Source: Bacteroidales bacterium (lineage in GTDB: Bacteria > Bacteroidota > Bacteroidia > Bacteroidales > UBA932). Taken from it: 64,000 nt of DNA. Shown piece after piece: positions 1 to 9,968 of the stretch. Numbering within the stretch: the stretch's first letter is position 1; each line of letters begins with the position of its first letter. The notes under the pieces are model-generated. The model had not been told where the DNA came from. It searched no databases and was given only the letters and a program-made list of their open reading frames with translations. The DNA lies in NCBI GenBank assembly GCA_024398365.1, contig JAKSJG010000001.1:62001-126000 (forward strand), written 5' to 3'. A program made the translations under genes and the position numbers.

Positions 1-1
1 G

Positions 2-538
2 TTCTTCAGGATTTATGAGGTCGATTCCAGCATGAACCTCTATGCCTTCCACAATTACATAATCTCAAACCTCGGCTTCGTGCCGGATCAGATGGTCTTC
101 TTCGAGGCTTATGGCAAGGACGGGAAGATGACCGGACAGTACGCGCTGTTCAACCTCGGTGACGGTGCGATGGACCAGACCACCTTCGAGGATGTCATCT
201 CCAGGGAACAGGAGGTGCTCCACTATGTCTTCGACATGCGCACGGGCCGCAACGTAAGGCTCGAGTTCCTTGGCGAAGGCGAGATGAACCCGCGCTTCTC
301 ATACCCTTGCCTGGTGGACGAGAAGGGTGTCAATCCGGACCAGTTCTCAGCCAGGTATGAGGACAACGAACCAGTCGCCATCACACCTTCCAAGAAGCGT
401 TCAAAGTCCGACGAGGACCTTGACGATGAGGATTTTGACGATGATGACGAGGACTTTGACGACGATGATGATTTCGACGAGGAGGATGAGGACAGGGAAG
501 AGGAGGAGCTGCTCGTCGATGAGGATTTCGGCAAATAG
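2..538 (+). CDS. pRiA4b ORF-3-like protein, 5' end outside window
   Basis: The frame is open from base 2 (FFRIYEVDSS), so the ATG at 32 is probably internal and the true start lies before the window. The visible 178 residues contain LYAFHNYI, MVFFEAYG and LEFLGEG in the order expected for the plasmid pRiA4b ORF-3-like (IS1096 TnpR-like) family. That family is common as a chromosomal gene in Bacteroidales and has no settled function. From about base 400 to the stop the protein is a tail of roughly 45 residues that are nearly all Asp or Glu, probably disordered. The stop is 12 bases before miaA, so the two are likely cotranscribed. The family call is by recognition; the role is unknown. Confidence 0.7.
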   Translation, partial: FFRIYEVDSSMNLYAFHNYIISNLGFVPDQMVFFEAYGKDGKMTGQYALFNLGDGAMDQTTFEDVISREQEVLHYVFDMRTGRNVRLEFLGEGEMNPRFSYPCLVDEKGVNPDQFSARYEDNEPVAITPSKKRSKSDEDLDDEDFDDDDEDFDDDDDFDEEDEDREEEELLVDEDFGK

Positions 539-550
539 CCTCAAGCCCCC

Positions 551-1405
551 ATGCCCGAGCTTGTCATAGTACTTGGGCCTACGGCAGTGGGCAAGACCGA
601 TTACAGCATCGGCCTCGCCCACGAGTACGGATCACCGGTCATCTCCTGCGATTCGAGACAGATATACAGAGAAATGAAGATAGGCACCGCGCCGCCTTCT
701 GCAGAGCAGCTGGCAGCGGTGCCTCATTATTTCATAGGGACCCGTTCCGTCACGGAACCCTACACCGCCGGCAAATATGAACTGGATGCCCTCGCTCTGC
801 TGGACGAGCTCTTCCGGGACCACTCCACACTGGTGATGTGCGGCGGGTCGGGCCTGTACATAGATGCGCTCTGCAATGGCCTGGACGCATTTCCGGACGT
901 GGATCCGCAGATACGCGAGGACCTGATGACCCGCCTCGAAAATGAGGGCCTCGAGGCCCTGCGATTCGAGCTGCGGCGCCTTGACCCTCAGACCTATGAG
1001 AGCATCGACCCCGCCAACCGTCAGAGGGTGGTCCGCGCCCTCGAGGTGTGCATCGGCACCGGCAGGCCGTTCTCGTCTTACAAGACTGCTGCGGCGCGCG
1101 AGCGTCCGTTCTCCATACGCAAGATCGGTCTCACGCGCGAGCGTGAGGAACTCTACGACAGGATCAACCGCCGCGTCGATCTGATGATGGAGGCCGGGCT
1201 GGAGGAGGAGGCCCGCAGCCTGATTCCATACCGGGACCTTCCCGCCCTCAATACTGTGGGCTACCGCGAACTCTTCGACTGCTTCGACGGCAAATATCCT
1301 CTCGAGGAAGCGGTGCGCCTGATCAAGCGCAACACCCGGCATTATGCCAAGAAGCAGCTGACCTACTGGGGCCGGGACGATTCGATAGAGTGGATGCAGC
1401 TGTAG
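551..1405 (+). CDS. miaA: tRNA dimethylallyltransferase
   Basis: MiaA transfers a dimethylallyl group from DMAPP to N6 of A37 in tRNAs that read codons starting with U. The P-loop GPTAVGKTD lies at residues 9-17, followed by the family's SCDSRQIY and IGTAPPS segments. CGGSGLYIDAL and NRQRVVRALEV fit the substrate-binding core, and the end has RNTRHYAKKQLTYW, the usual C-terminal tRNA-contact stretch. At 284 residues it is a little shorter than the common 300-315. The ATG at 551 puts the P-loop at the normal distance from the N-terminus. It probably shares a transcript with the pRiA4b-like gene just upstream; recQ downstream has its own promoter. Confidence 0.95.
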   Translation: MPELVIVLGPTAVGKTDYSIGLAHEYGSPVISCDSRQIYREMKIGTAPPSAEQLAAVPHYFIGTRSVTEPYTAGKYELDALALLDELFRDHSTLVMCGGSGLYIDALCNGLDAFPDVDPQIREDLMTRLENEGLEALRFELRRLDPQTYESIDPANRQRVVRALEVCIGTGRPFSSYKTAAARERPFSIRKIGLTREREELYDRINRRVDLMMEAGLEEEARSLIPYRDLPALNTVGYRELFDCFDGKYPLEEAVRLIKRNTRHYAKKQLTYWGRDDSIEWMQL

Positions 1406-1419
1406 TCTGCGAAAAATAA

Positions 1420-1451
1420 TTTGACATTATCCGGATTTTTCATTAAATTTG
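1420..1451 (+). promoter_or_regulatory. recQ promoter
   Basis: A -33 element TTTG at 1420-1423 is followed after 20 bases by the -7 element TAAATTTG at 1444-1451. This matches the Bacteroidetes primary sigma consensus (TTTG, 19-21 bases, TAnnTTTG). The predicted transcription start, near 1455, gives a leader of about 20 bases before the recQ ATG at 1474. Confidence 0.7.
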
Positions 1452-1473
1452 ATATCCGTTAAGCTCATTAATA

Positions 1474-3687
<2,214 letters not shown>

Positions 3688-3695
3688 AAAAGATA

Positions 3696-3703
3696 TATAT
3701 TTG
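3696..3703 (+). promoter_or_regulatory. -7 element for the FKBP gene
   Basis: TATATTTG fits TAnnTTTG and lies 40 bases before the ATG at 3744, giving a predicted leader of about 35 bases. No clear -33 TTTG stands at the best distance; the upstream bases belong to the recQ stop region. Confidence 0.55.
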
Positions 3704-3743
3704 CACTTTATGACAAAAAGTTAAATCACTCTACAATAAACAA

Positions 3744-4463
3744 ATGAAATCAATCAGAATTTTTGCGCTCTGCGCAATGGGAGCAGTACTCGCATCCTGC
3801 TCAGGCAACACTTCCGATGAGAAGAGGCCGGAATCAATCACCGCTGACGAAGTAAACGAAATCAGCTATCTCACAGGCTATTCATTCGGCCAGTACATCA
3901 AGGGTAACGACATGGGCGCTCTCTCTTTCGCTCAGATCGAGAAGGGTATCAAGGACGCTATCAACGATGTTGAGATCGACGAAGATTCATTCTATGAGAA
4001 GATGAACGAATACATGCAGAAGCGTTCAGAGGCCAAGCTCGAGATCAACAAGGCAGAGGCTGAGGCATTCTTCGCAAAGAATGCAAAGGAAGCTGACGTG
4101 ATCACAACAGAGTCAGGCGTTCAGTACAAGATCGTCCGCAAGGGTAACGGTGTAAAGCCGGGTCCTGAAGATGAGGTTGAGGTTAACTACGAAGGCAAGC
4201 TCCTCGACGGTACAGTATTCGACTCTTCATACGAGAGAGGCGAAGCCGCTACATTCGCTCTCAACCAGGTTATCAAGGGTTGGGGTGAAGGTCTCCAGAA
4301 CTGCGAAGAAGGTGGTGAGATCATTCTCTGGATCCCTTCAGACCTCGCATACGGTGACAACGGTGCCGGTCCTAAGATCGGTCCTGGTGCAGCTCTCCAG
4401 TTCAGAGTTGAGCTCAACAAGGTTACACCTGCTGCAGCTGCCGCTGAAGAAGAGACAAAGTAA
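3744..4463 (+). CDS. FKBP-type peptidyl-prolyl isomerase, lipoprotein
   Basis: This is a periplasmic or outer-membrane-anchored prolyl isomerase that would assist folding of exported proteins. The N-terminus is a lipoprotein signal with lipobox LASC (Cys about residue 19). Next comes an FKBP-N type helical dimerisation segment (YLTGYSFGQYI, MNEYMQKRSEAKLEINKAEA). The FKBP fold fills residues ~110-230 with VEVNYEGKLLDGTVFDSSYERG, VIKGWGEGLQ and the closing YGDNGAGPKIGPGAALQF. It ends in an Ala/Glu-rich tail. It has its own promoter and is followed directly by a strong terminator, so it is a single-gene unit. Codon use is smoother (many gct, aca) than in its neighbours, which suggests high expression. 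Confidence 0.95.
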   Translation: MKSIRIFALCAMGAVLASCSGNTSDEKRPESITADEVNEISYLTGYSFGQYIKGNDMGALSFAQIEKGIKDAINDVEIDEDSFYEKMNEYMQKRSEAKLEINKAEAEAFFAKNAKEADVITTESGVQYKIVRKGNGVKPGPEDEVEVNYEGKLLDGTVFDSSYERGEAATFALNQVIKGWGEGLQNCEEGGEIILWIPSDLAYGDNGAGPKIGPGAALQFRVELNKVTPAAAAAEEETK

Positions 4464-4477
4464 TTTATACTTATGTT

Positions 4478-4517
4478 AAAAAAAGGGGAGGAACATAGCG
4501 TTCTTCCCCTTTTTTTT
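4478..4517 (+). terminator. Rho-independent terminator after the FKBP gene
   Basis: An A-run and GGGGAGGAAC (ending at 4494) pair with GTTCTTCCCC (4500-4509), with a loop of about five bases and one G.U pair. A run of eight T follows. The flanking A and T runs make it usable in both directions. Confidence 0.85.
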
Positions 4518-4551
4518 CGTATTATTGTACTTTCCTAAAAAGTACCCGAAA

Positions 4552-6054
4552 ATGAATGCAAACATAGACTACAGCATAAACCCGATCGTGGCACAGACGG
4601 GCAAGATGCCGTCAGAGTTCACAAAGGCTGACATCATTGATTTCATACTCCGCAATGAGATACGAATCGTCAATTTCCGCTATGCTGCGGCAGATGGAAG
4701 GTTGAAGACTCTCAACTTCCCTGTTACGAATCTCGCATATCTGGACTCCATCCTTTCCTATGGAGAGCGCGTTGACGGATCCAGCCTTTTCCCTTACATC
4801 AATGCCCAGTCAAGTGACCTGTATGTGATCCCGAGGTTCTCCACTGCATACCTCGACCCGTTTGCATCAATCCCGACACTCGGACTGATCTGCTCATATT
4901 TCACAAAGGACGGCCTGCCACTCGAAAGCGCTCCTGAATACACTCTGCGCAAGGCTCACAAGGCTTTCCAGGACAAGACAGGTTTCCGTTTCGAGGCCAT
5001 GGGCGAGCTTGAATATTATGTCATCGACCAGGATGACAAGGCTTTCCCGACACCTGACCAGCACGGTTATCACGAGTCGTCTCCATATACCAAGTTCGAA
5101 GCCTTCCGTACCCAGGCCATGAAGTACATCGCCCAGTGCGGCGGTAATATCAAGTACGGCCACTCTGAGGTGGGCAACTTCACACAGGACGGCAGGATAT
5201 ACGAGCAGAATGAGATAGAGTTCCTCGTCAATCCGGTCGAGTCTGCCGCCGATCAGCTGCTGATGGCGAAGTGGATACTCCGCACCCTGGCTTACGAGTA
5301 CGGTCTTGACCTGACATTCTCGCCAAAGATCACCGAAGGCAAGGCCGGCAGCGGTCTGCACTTCCACACCCGCATCATGAAGGGCGACAAGTCTGTGATG
5401 ATCGAGAACGGACGCCTCTCTGACGTGGCCCGCACCGCCATTGCAGGCTATATGAAGTGCGCTTCTGCACTGACAGCTTTCGGCAATACCAATCCTACCT
5501 CATATTTCCGCCTGGTTCCTCATCAGGAGGCTCCTACCAGCGTATGCTGGGGTGACCGCAACCGCTCCGTGCTCGTGCGCGTTCCGCTGGGATGGACAGG
5601 CAGCAGCAACATGGTGGGACTGGCCAACCCTCTTGAAGATACCTCCAACTATGTGGCACCTGACAAGCAGACCGTGGAGATGCGTTCTCCGGACGGATCT
5701 GCAGACATCTACAACATGATGGCCGGTCTTGTGACAGCTGCCAGGACAGGTTTTGAGATGCCTGACGCCCTTCAGGTGGCTGAGAAGACATACGTTGATG
5801 TCAATATCCACGACAAGCAGAACGAGGCGAAGCTCAATTCCCTCGAGCAGCTCCCTACTTCATGCTGGGAATCCGCTGCGGCGCTCGAGAAGTCACGTGC
5901 CCTCTTCGAGGCTGAAGGCGTGTTCGATCCTAAGATGATCGACGGCACCATCGCATCCCTGCGCGCTTACGGTGACGCAGATATCCGCGACAGGATCAAG
6001 GCTGACCCGTCATTGATGACAGGTCTGGTGGAGAAGTACTTCCATTGCGGATAA
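4552..6054 (+). CDS. glutamine synthetase family protein
   Basis: This is a 500-residue glutamine synthetase fold enzyme that would ligate ammonia or an amine to glutamate. Metal and substrate motifs are present: GELEYYVID (paired Glu), YEQNEIEFLVNP, GSGLHFHTRI (the GxGLHxH strand), NPTSYFRLVPHQEAPTS, RNRSVLVRVP and VEMRSPDGSAD (the last metal-binding Glu). The NLYDLP adenylylation-site motif of classical GSI-beta is missing; the equivalent region reads VAEKTYVDVNIHD. It is therefore a divergent member that may not be the main ammonia-assimilating enzyme. The ATG at 4552 is preferred over an in-frame TTG at 4525, because a 7-bp hairpin (4527-4545) occupies that upstream stretch. The next gene begins 3 bases after the stop. 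Confidence 0.85.
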   Translation: MNANIDYSINPIVAQTGKMPSEFTKADIIDFILRNEIRIVNFRYAAADGRLKTLNFPVTNLAYLDSILSYGERVDGSSLFPYINAQSSDLYVIPRFSTAYLDPFASIPTLGLICSYFTKDGLPLESAPEYTLRKAHKAFQDKTGFRFEAMGELEYYVIDQDDKAFPTPDQHGYHESSPYTKFEAFRTQAMKYIAQCGGNIKYGHSEVGNFTQDGRIYEQNEIEFLVNPVESAADQLLMAKWILRTLAYEYGLDLTFSPKITEGKAGSGLHFHTRIMKGDKSVMIENGRLSDVARTAIAGYMKCASALTAFGNTNPTSYFRLVPHQEAPTSVCWGDRNRSVLVRVPLGWTGSSNMVGLANPLEDTSNYVAPDKQTVEMRSPDGSADIYNMMAGLVTAARTGFEMPDALQVAEKTYVDVNIHDKQNEAKLNSLEQLPTSCWESAAALEKSRALFEAEGVFDPKMIDGTIASLRAYGDADIRDRIKADPSLMTGLVEKYFHCG

Positions 6055-6057
6055 GGC

Positions 6058-7884
6058 GTGGGAACATTCAGAAGGATACTCGGATATGCGCGGCCGTACG
6101 GTAAGTACTGGCCGCCATATTTGTTGCTATCTGTCCTTTCTGTGATATTCGGCATCGCCAATTATGCCCTTCTGGGCCCTATGCTCACCGTACTTTTCGA
6201 GAATGAAAGCATAGCCACCGACCTGGCGAGGCCTGAGTTCTCCCTGAGCATAGATTATTTCTCTAATCTGTTTTCGTACATACTTGCAGGGATCGCGAGG
6301 GATTCCGGAGTCATACGGGCGCTGGCCTTCGTCAGCATCTCGCTCGTGGTGGCCTGCTTCTTCTCCGACCTCTGCCGCTATCTGTCGCAGCGCATACTGG
6401 TCAACATGAAGACCACCCTGATGAAGAACATACGCAGGGACCTCTTCGCGAAGATAGCATCCCTCAACATAGCCTACTTCACCGAAAGGCGCAAAGGCGA
6501 CATTCTCTCCTCCATTTCCAATGACGTCAATGAGGTGCAGAACAGCGTCGCCAGCAGCTTCCACATCATATTCAGGGAACCCCTGCTGGTCATCGGCTTC
6601 CTGGTGATGCTCTTCTACATGTCGCCGAGGCTGACCCTGGTGTCGCTCATAGCCCTTCCGATATCGGCCATAGTGATTACCCGCATCACCCGCCATCTGA
6701 GAGCCGGCTCCATCGAGACCCAGAGCCTGATGGGCAGCCTGCTCAGCCGTTTCGAAGAGGCCATCTCCGGTTCCCGCATCATCAAGGCATTCAATGCCGG
6801 CAAGTATGTGGAGGACCGCTTCGAGCAGGACAACGAGGCACACCGCCGCATCTCGCGTCAGGTGGGCAACCGCCAGGAACTGGCTTCGCCGACATCCGAA
6901 TTCCTCGGCATATCCATAGCCGCCGTAGTGCTCTTCTATGGAGGATGGCTCAACATGCACGGCCGCCTGGGCATGAGCTGGGAGCAGTTCATCGTCTATA
7001 TCATGTTCTACTGGAAGGTGCTCGAGCCTGCCAAGGCGATCTCCAACTCCTATGCTGCAATACGCAAGGGCCTTGTGTCCGGCGAGAGGATATTTGCCAT
7101 ACTGGACGCAGAGAACGCCATCCGCGAGCCTGAGCATCCTGAGCATATCAGCGAATTCCGCGAAGCGGTGGAGTACCGCAACGTGTCCTTCGCCTATGCT
7201 GACGAACCCGTCCTCAAGGACGTGAGCATCGTCATACCCAAGGGCAGCATGACGGCGATAGTGGGACCTTCGGGCGCCGGCAAATCCACGATGGCTGACC
7301 TGCTGCCGCGTTTCAGGGACGTCAGTTCGGGCGCCATCCTCGTGGATGGCAAGGACATAAGGCAGTACAGCCTCGGCGATCTCCGCTCCCTCATGGGCAT
7401 AGTGCCGCAGGAGCCGACGCTGTTCAATGATACGGTATTCAACAACATAGCTTTCGGAATGGAGGGCGTCGGCCTGGACGAGGTCCGCGCCGCCGCCGTC
7501 ATTGCGAATGCGGATGAATTCATCTCCAGGCTGGAGAACGGTTATGACACCAACATTGGTGAAGGCGGATCCAAACTCTCCGGCGGACAGCGGCAGAGGC
7601 TCGCGATAGCACGTGCGGTGCTCAAGAACCCGCCTTTGCTCATACTTGACGAGGCCACCTCTTCGCTCGATACCGAGAGCGAGAGACTGGTGCAGGAGGC
7701 TCTTCAGAAGCTCATGGCCAACAGGACCTCCCTGGTCATCGCCCACAGACTTTCCACCATCCGCCATGCGGATGAGATAATAGTGCTTCAGGACGGCGCT
7801 GTAGCCGAACGCGGCACACACGAACAACTTATAGAAAACAAGGGCCTCTATGCGCATCTATGCTCATTGCAGGCATTTTCATAG
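6058..7884 (+). CDS. ABC exporter, MsbA-like half transporter
   Basis: This inner-membrane ATP-driven flippase/exporter is a half transporter that would work as a homodimer. About 330 residues of six-helix membrane domain (FLGISIAAVVLFYGG, FIVYIMFYWKVLEPAK) are followed by an ATPase domain. That has Walker A GPSGAGKST, Q-loop VPQEPTLFND, signature LSGGQRQRL, Walker B LLILDEATSSLD and H-loop VIAHRLST. The arrangement and length (608) match MsbA-type lipid A exporters, but ABCB half-exporters share it, so the substrate is inferred. The start is GTG at 6058, three bases after the preceding stop, and no ATG fits the first helix better. The end overlaps the non-coding lead of the acyl-CoA ligase gene. 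Confidence 0.85.
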   Translation: MGTFRRILGYARPYGKYWPPYLLLSVLSVIFGIANYALLGPMLTVLFENESIATDLARPEFSLSIDYFSNLFSYILAGIARDSGVIRALAFVSISLVVACFFSDLCRYLSQRILVNMKTTLMKNIRRDLFAKIASLNIAYFTERRKGDILSSISNDVNEVQNSVASSFHIIFREPLLVIGFLVMLFYMSPRLTLVSLIALPISAIVITRITRHLRAGSIETQSLMGSLLSRFEEAISGSRIIKAFNAGKYVEDRFEQDNEAHRRISRQVGNRQELASPTSEFLGISIAAVVLFYGGWLNMHGRLGMSWEQFIVYIMFYWKVLEPAKAISNSYAAIRKGLVSGERIFAILDAENAIREPEHPEHISEFREAVEYRNVSFAYADEPVLKDVSIVIPKGSMTAIVGPSGAGKSTMADLLPRFRDVSSGAILVDGKDIRQYSLGDLRSLMGIVPQEPTLFNDTVFNNIAFGMEGVGLDEVRAAAVIANADEFISRLENGYDTNIGEGGSKLSGGQRQRLAIARAVLKNPPLLILDEATSSLDTESERLVQEALQKLMANRTSLVIAHRLSTIRHADEIIVLQDGAVAERGTHEQLIENKGLYAHLCSLQAFS

Positions 7885-7894
7885 CATTACTGAC

Positions 7895-9544
7895 ATGGCA
7901 AATTCCATCAACAAATTATTTGAGGACAGTTTCAAGGTCAACTGGGACCGTCCTGCGCTTTCGGACTACAACGGCGCCACCATATCATACGCCGACCTTG
8001 CCCGCAGGATAGCCCACCTTCATATTTTCTTTGAGGTATGCAATATCAAGAAGGGTGACAAGATTGCACTCTGCGCCCGCAACATGTCCAACTGGGCTGT
8101 GGCCTATCTTGCCACGATGACTTACGGAGCCGTGGTGGTCCCTCTGCTTCACGAGTTCAAGCCGAGCAGCATACATCATCTTGTGAACCATTCCGATTCC
8201 AGATTCATGTTCGTGGGGGACGTCATCTGGGAGAACCTCCAGCCTTCGGAGATGCCGGGCATCGAGGCCTGCATCACCCTCAATAATTTCCAGCCTGCGT
8301 ACGCACGCACCGAGGAGATTGCCGGTGTCAAGGCCAAGGTCGATGAGATATTTGCACAGAGGTATCCGAATTTCGGTCCAGATGACATCAAGTATTACGA
8401 GGACCAGCCTGAAGAACTGGCTCTGATCAGCTATACTTCCGGCAGTACCGGATTCTCCAAGGGCGTGATGCTGCCTTTCCGTTCGGTTTATTACAACACC
8501 GTCTTCGGAGCCTATGCGGAGAAGCACATCAACAACCAGTCCAGAATAGTGTCCATGCTGCCTTCCGCACACATGTACGGCATGATGTTCGAGGTGGTCT
8601 ATGAGATGACAAGAGGTGCCCACGTGTATTTCCTCACCAGGCTTCCGAGTCCGAAGGTTATTCTTCAGGCACTTGGAGACATCAAGCCGGAACTTATCGT
8701 CACGGTCCCTCTCATCCTTGAGAAGATATACAAGTCGATGCTGCTTCCTTTCATCAGCAAGAGCAGCACCAAGATGTTCCTCTCACTGCCTGTGATCGAT
8801 CAGGTGGTGCTCAATAAGATCAAGAAGAGCCTCACCGATGCCCTCGGCGGCAACTTCAGCGAGGTACTGGTGGGCGGCGCCGCACTCAACAGGGAAGTTG
8901 AGGCCTTCCTGCACCGCATCGGATTCAGATTCACCGTAGGTTACGGCATGACCGAATGCGGTCCTATCATCTCATATTCCCCATGGAATGTCACCAAGGT
9001 CTATTCCTGCGGCAGACCGGCGCCTGACGTGAAAGTCCGTATTGACTCCGCTGATCCGGAGAATGTGCCGGGCGAGATACTCGTGCAGGGCAGAAATGTC
9101 TTCATGGGCTATTACAAGAATCCTACAGCCACCGAGGCCGCATTGCAGGACGGCTGGCTGCATACCGGCGACATGGGTGTGATGGACAAGGACGGCTTCC
9201 TGTATATCAAGGGCCGCAGCAAGACCATGATACTCGGCCCGTCAGGCCAGAACATATATCCTGAAGAGATTGAGAGCAGCATCAACAACCTGCCTTACGT
9301 ATCCGAATCCCTGGTGATATCCGACCATGGAGTCCTCACAGCCCTGATATATCCTGATTTCGATCAGCTTGCGGCTGACCAGATATCCAATGACAGGATA
9401 CAGGATGTGCTGAAGGAAAAGATTCAGGTCACCAACATGGAAATGCCGGATTACTGCAAGATCACCAGGGTTGAGATATTCCCTGAGGAATTCGAGAAGA
9501 CACCTAAGAGAAGCATCAAGAGATATCTGTATCAGAGAGGATAG
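7895..9544 (+). CDS. long-chain acyl-CoA ligase (AMP-forming)
   Basis: This enzyme activates a fatty acid to acyl-AMP and then acyl-CoA. The adenylation motifs are all visible: P-loop-like YTSGSTGFSKGV, VGYGMTECGPIIS, GWLHTGDMGVMDKDGFLYIKGR and the C-terminal lysine segment PKRSIKRYLY. With 549 residues it is the size of FadD/long-chain ligases in Bacteroidetes. The chosen start, ATG at 7895 (MANSINKLFEDSF), is 10 bases after the transporter stop. A longer frame from 7850 would overlap that gene and adds a residue stretch unlike the family. It sits in a run of same-strand genes with tiny gaps, so it is probably cotranscribed with the ABC exporter and the deaminase gene. Confidence 0.9.
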   Translation: MANSINKLFEDSFKVNWDRPALSDYNGATISYADLARRIAHLHIFFEVCNIKKGDKIALCARNMSNWAVAYLATMTYGAVVVPLLHEFKPSSIHHLVNHSDSRFMFVGDVIWENLQPSEMPGIEACITLNNFQPAYARTEEIAGVKAKVDEIFAQRYPNFGPDDIKYYEDQPEELALISYTSGSTGFSKGVMLPFRSVYYNTVFGAYAEKHINNQSRIVSMLPSAHMYGMMFEVVYEMTRGAHVYFLTRLPSPKVILQALGDIKPELIVTVPLILEKIYKSMLLPFISKSSTKMFLSLPVIDQVVLNKIKKSLTDALGGNFSEVLVGGAALNREVEAFLHRIGFRFTVGYGMTECGPIISYSPWNVTKVYSCGRPAPDVKVRIDSADPENVPGEILVQGRNVFMGYYKNPTATEAALQDGWLHTGDMGVMDKDGFLYIKGRSKTMILGPSGQNIYPEEIESSINNLPYVSESLVISDHGVLTALIYPDFDQLAADQISNDRIQDVLKEKIQVTNMEMPDYCKITRVEIFPEEFEKTPKRSIKRYLYQRG

Positions 9545-9548
9545 CATT

Positions 9549-9968
9549 ATGGACAAGCAGAAGAAATTTGACAAGAGTTATCTTGACATGGCCGCCGTAT
9601 GGGCCAGGAATTCATATTGCCAGCGCCGTCAGGTTGGCGCCATCATCGTGAAGGACAAGATGATCATTTCCGACGGTTACAACGGCACGCCCGCAGGCTT
9701 TGAAAATGTCTGCGAGGACAACGGGGTCACCAAGCCATACGTGCTTCATGCCGAGGCGAATGCCATAACCAAGGTGGCCAAGAGCAACAACAGCAGTGAC
9801 GGAGCCACATTGTACGTGACAGCATCTCCGTGCATGGAGTGCTCCAAGCTCATAATTCAGGCCGGCATCAAGCGTGTGGTTTACTCTGAGGAATACAGGA
9901 TAACGGACGGCATAGACCTTCTTCGCCGTGCAGGTGTGGAGGTAGTCAAATTTACAGAAGATGAATAA
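9549..9968 (+). CDS. dCMP deaminase family protein (ComEB-like)
   Basis: This is a zinc-dependent deaminase of the deoxycytidylate type, producing dUMP for thymidylate synthesis. Zinc ligands and the proton shuttle are seen as HAE (residues 67-69) and PCMEC (Cys 95 and Cys 98). The GYNGTPAG loop near residue 45 is the substrate loop typical of dCMP deaminases. The length, 139, is normal. The ATG at 9549 gives the usual MDKQKKFDKSYL beginning; an in-frame ATG 78 bases upstream would lie inside the ligase gene. The end overlaps the start of the S41 protease gene by 8 bases, suggesting translational coupling. Confidence 0.92.
   Translation: MDKQKKFDKSYLDMAAVWARNSYCQRRQVGAIIVKDKMIISDGYNGTPAGFENVCEDNGVTKPYVLHAEANAITKVAKSNNSSDGATLYVTASPCMECSKLIIQAGIKRVVYSEEYRITDGIDLLRRAGVEVVKFTEDE

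Noticed and set aside
4525..4551. TTG start upstream of the glutamine synthetase gene
   Set aside because: The upstream codons fall in a 7-bp hairpin next to the terminator and add residues unlike the family; the ATG at 4552 fits better.
6127..7857. A 576-codon open frame on the minus strand opposite the ABC exporter
   Set aside because: It is antisense to a clear ABC transporter, its translation is His/Arg/Glu-rich with no domain, and long antisense frames are common in this GC-rich DNA.
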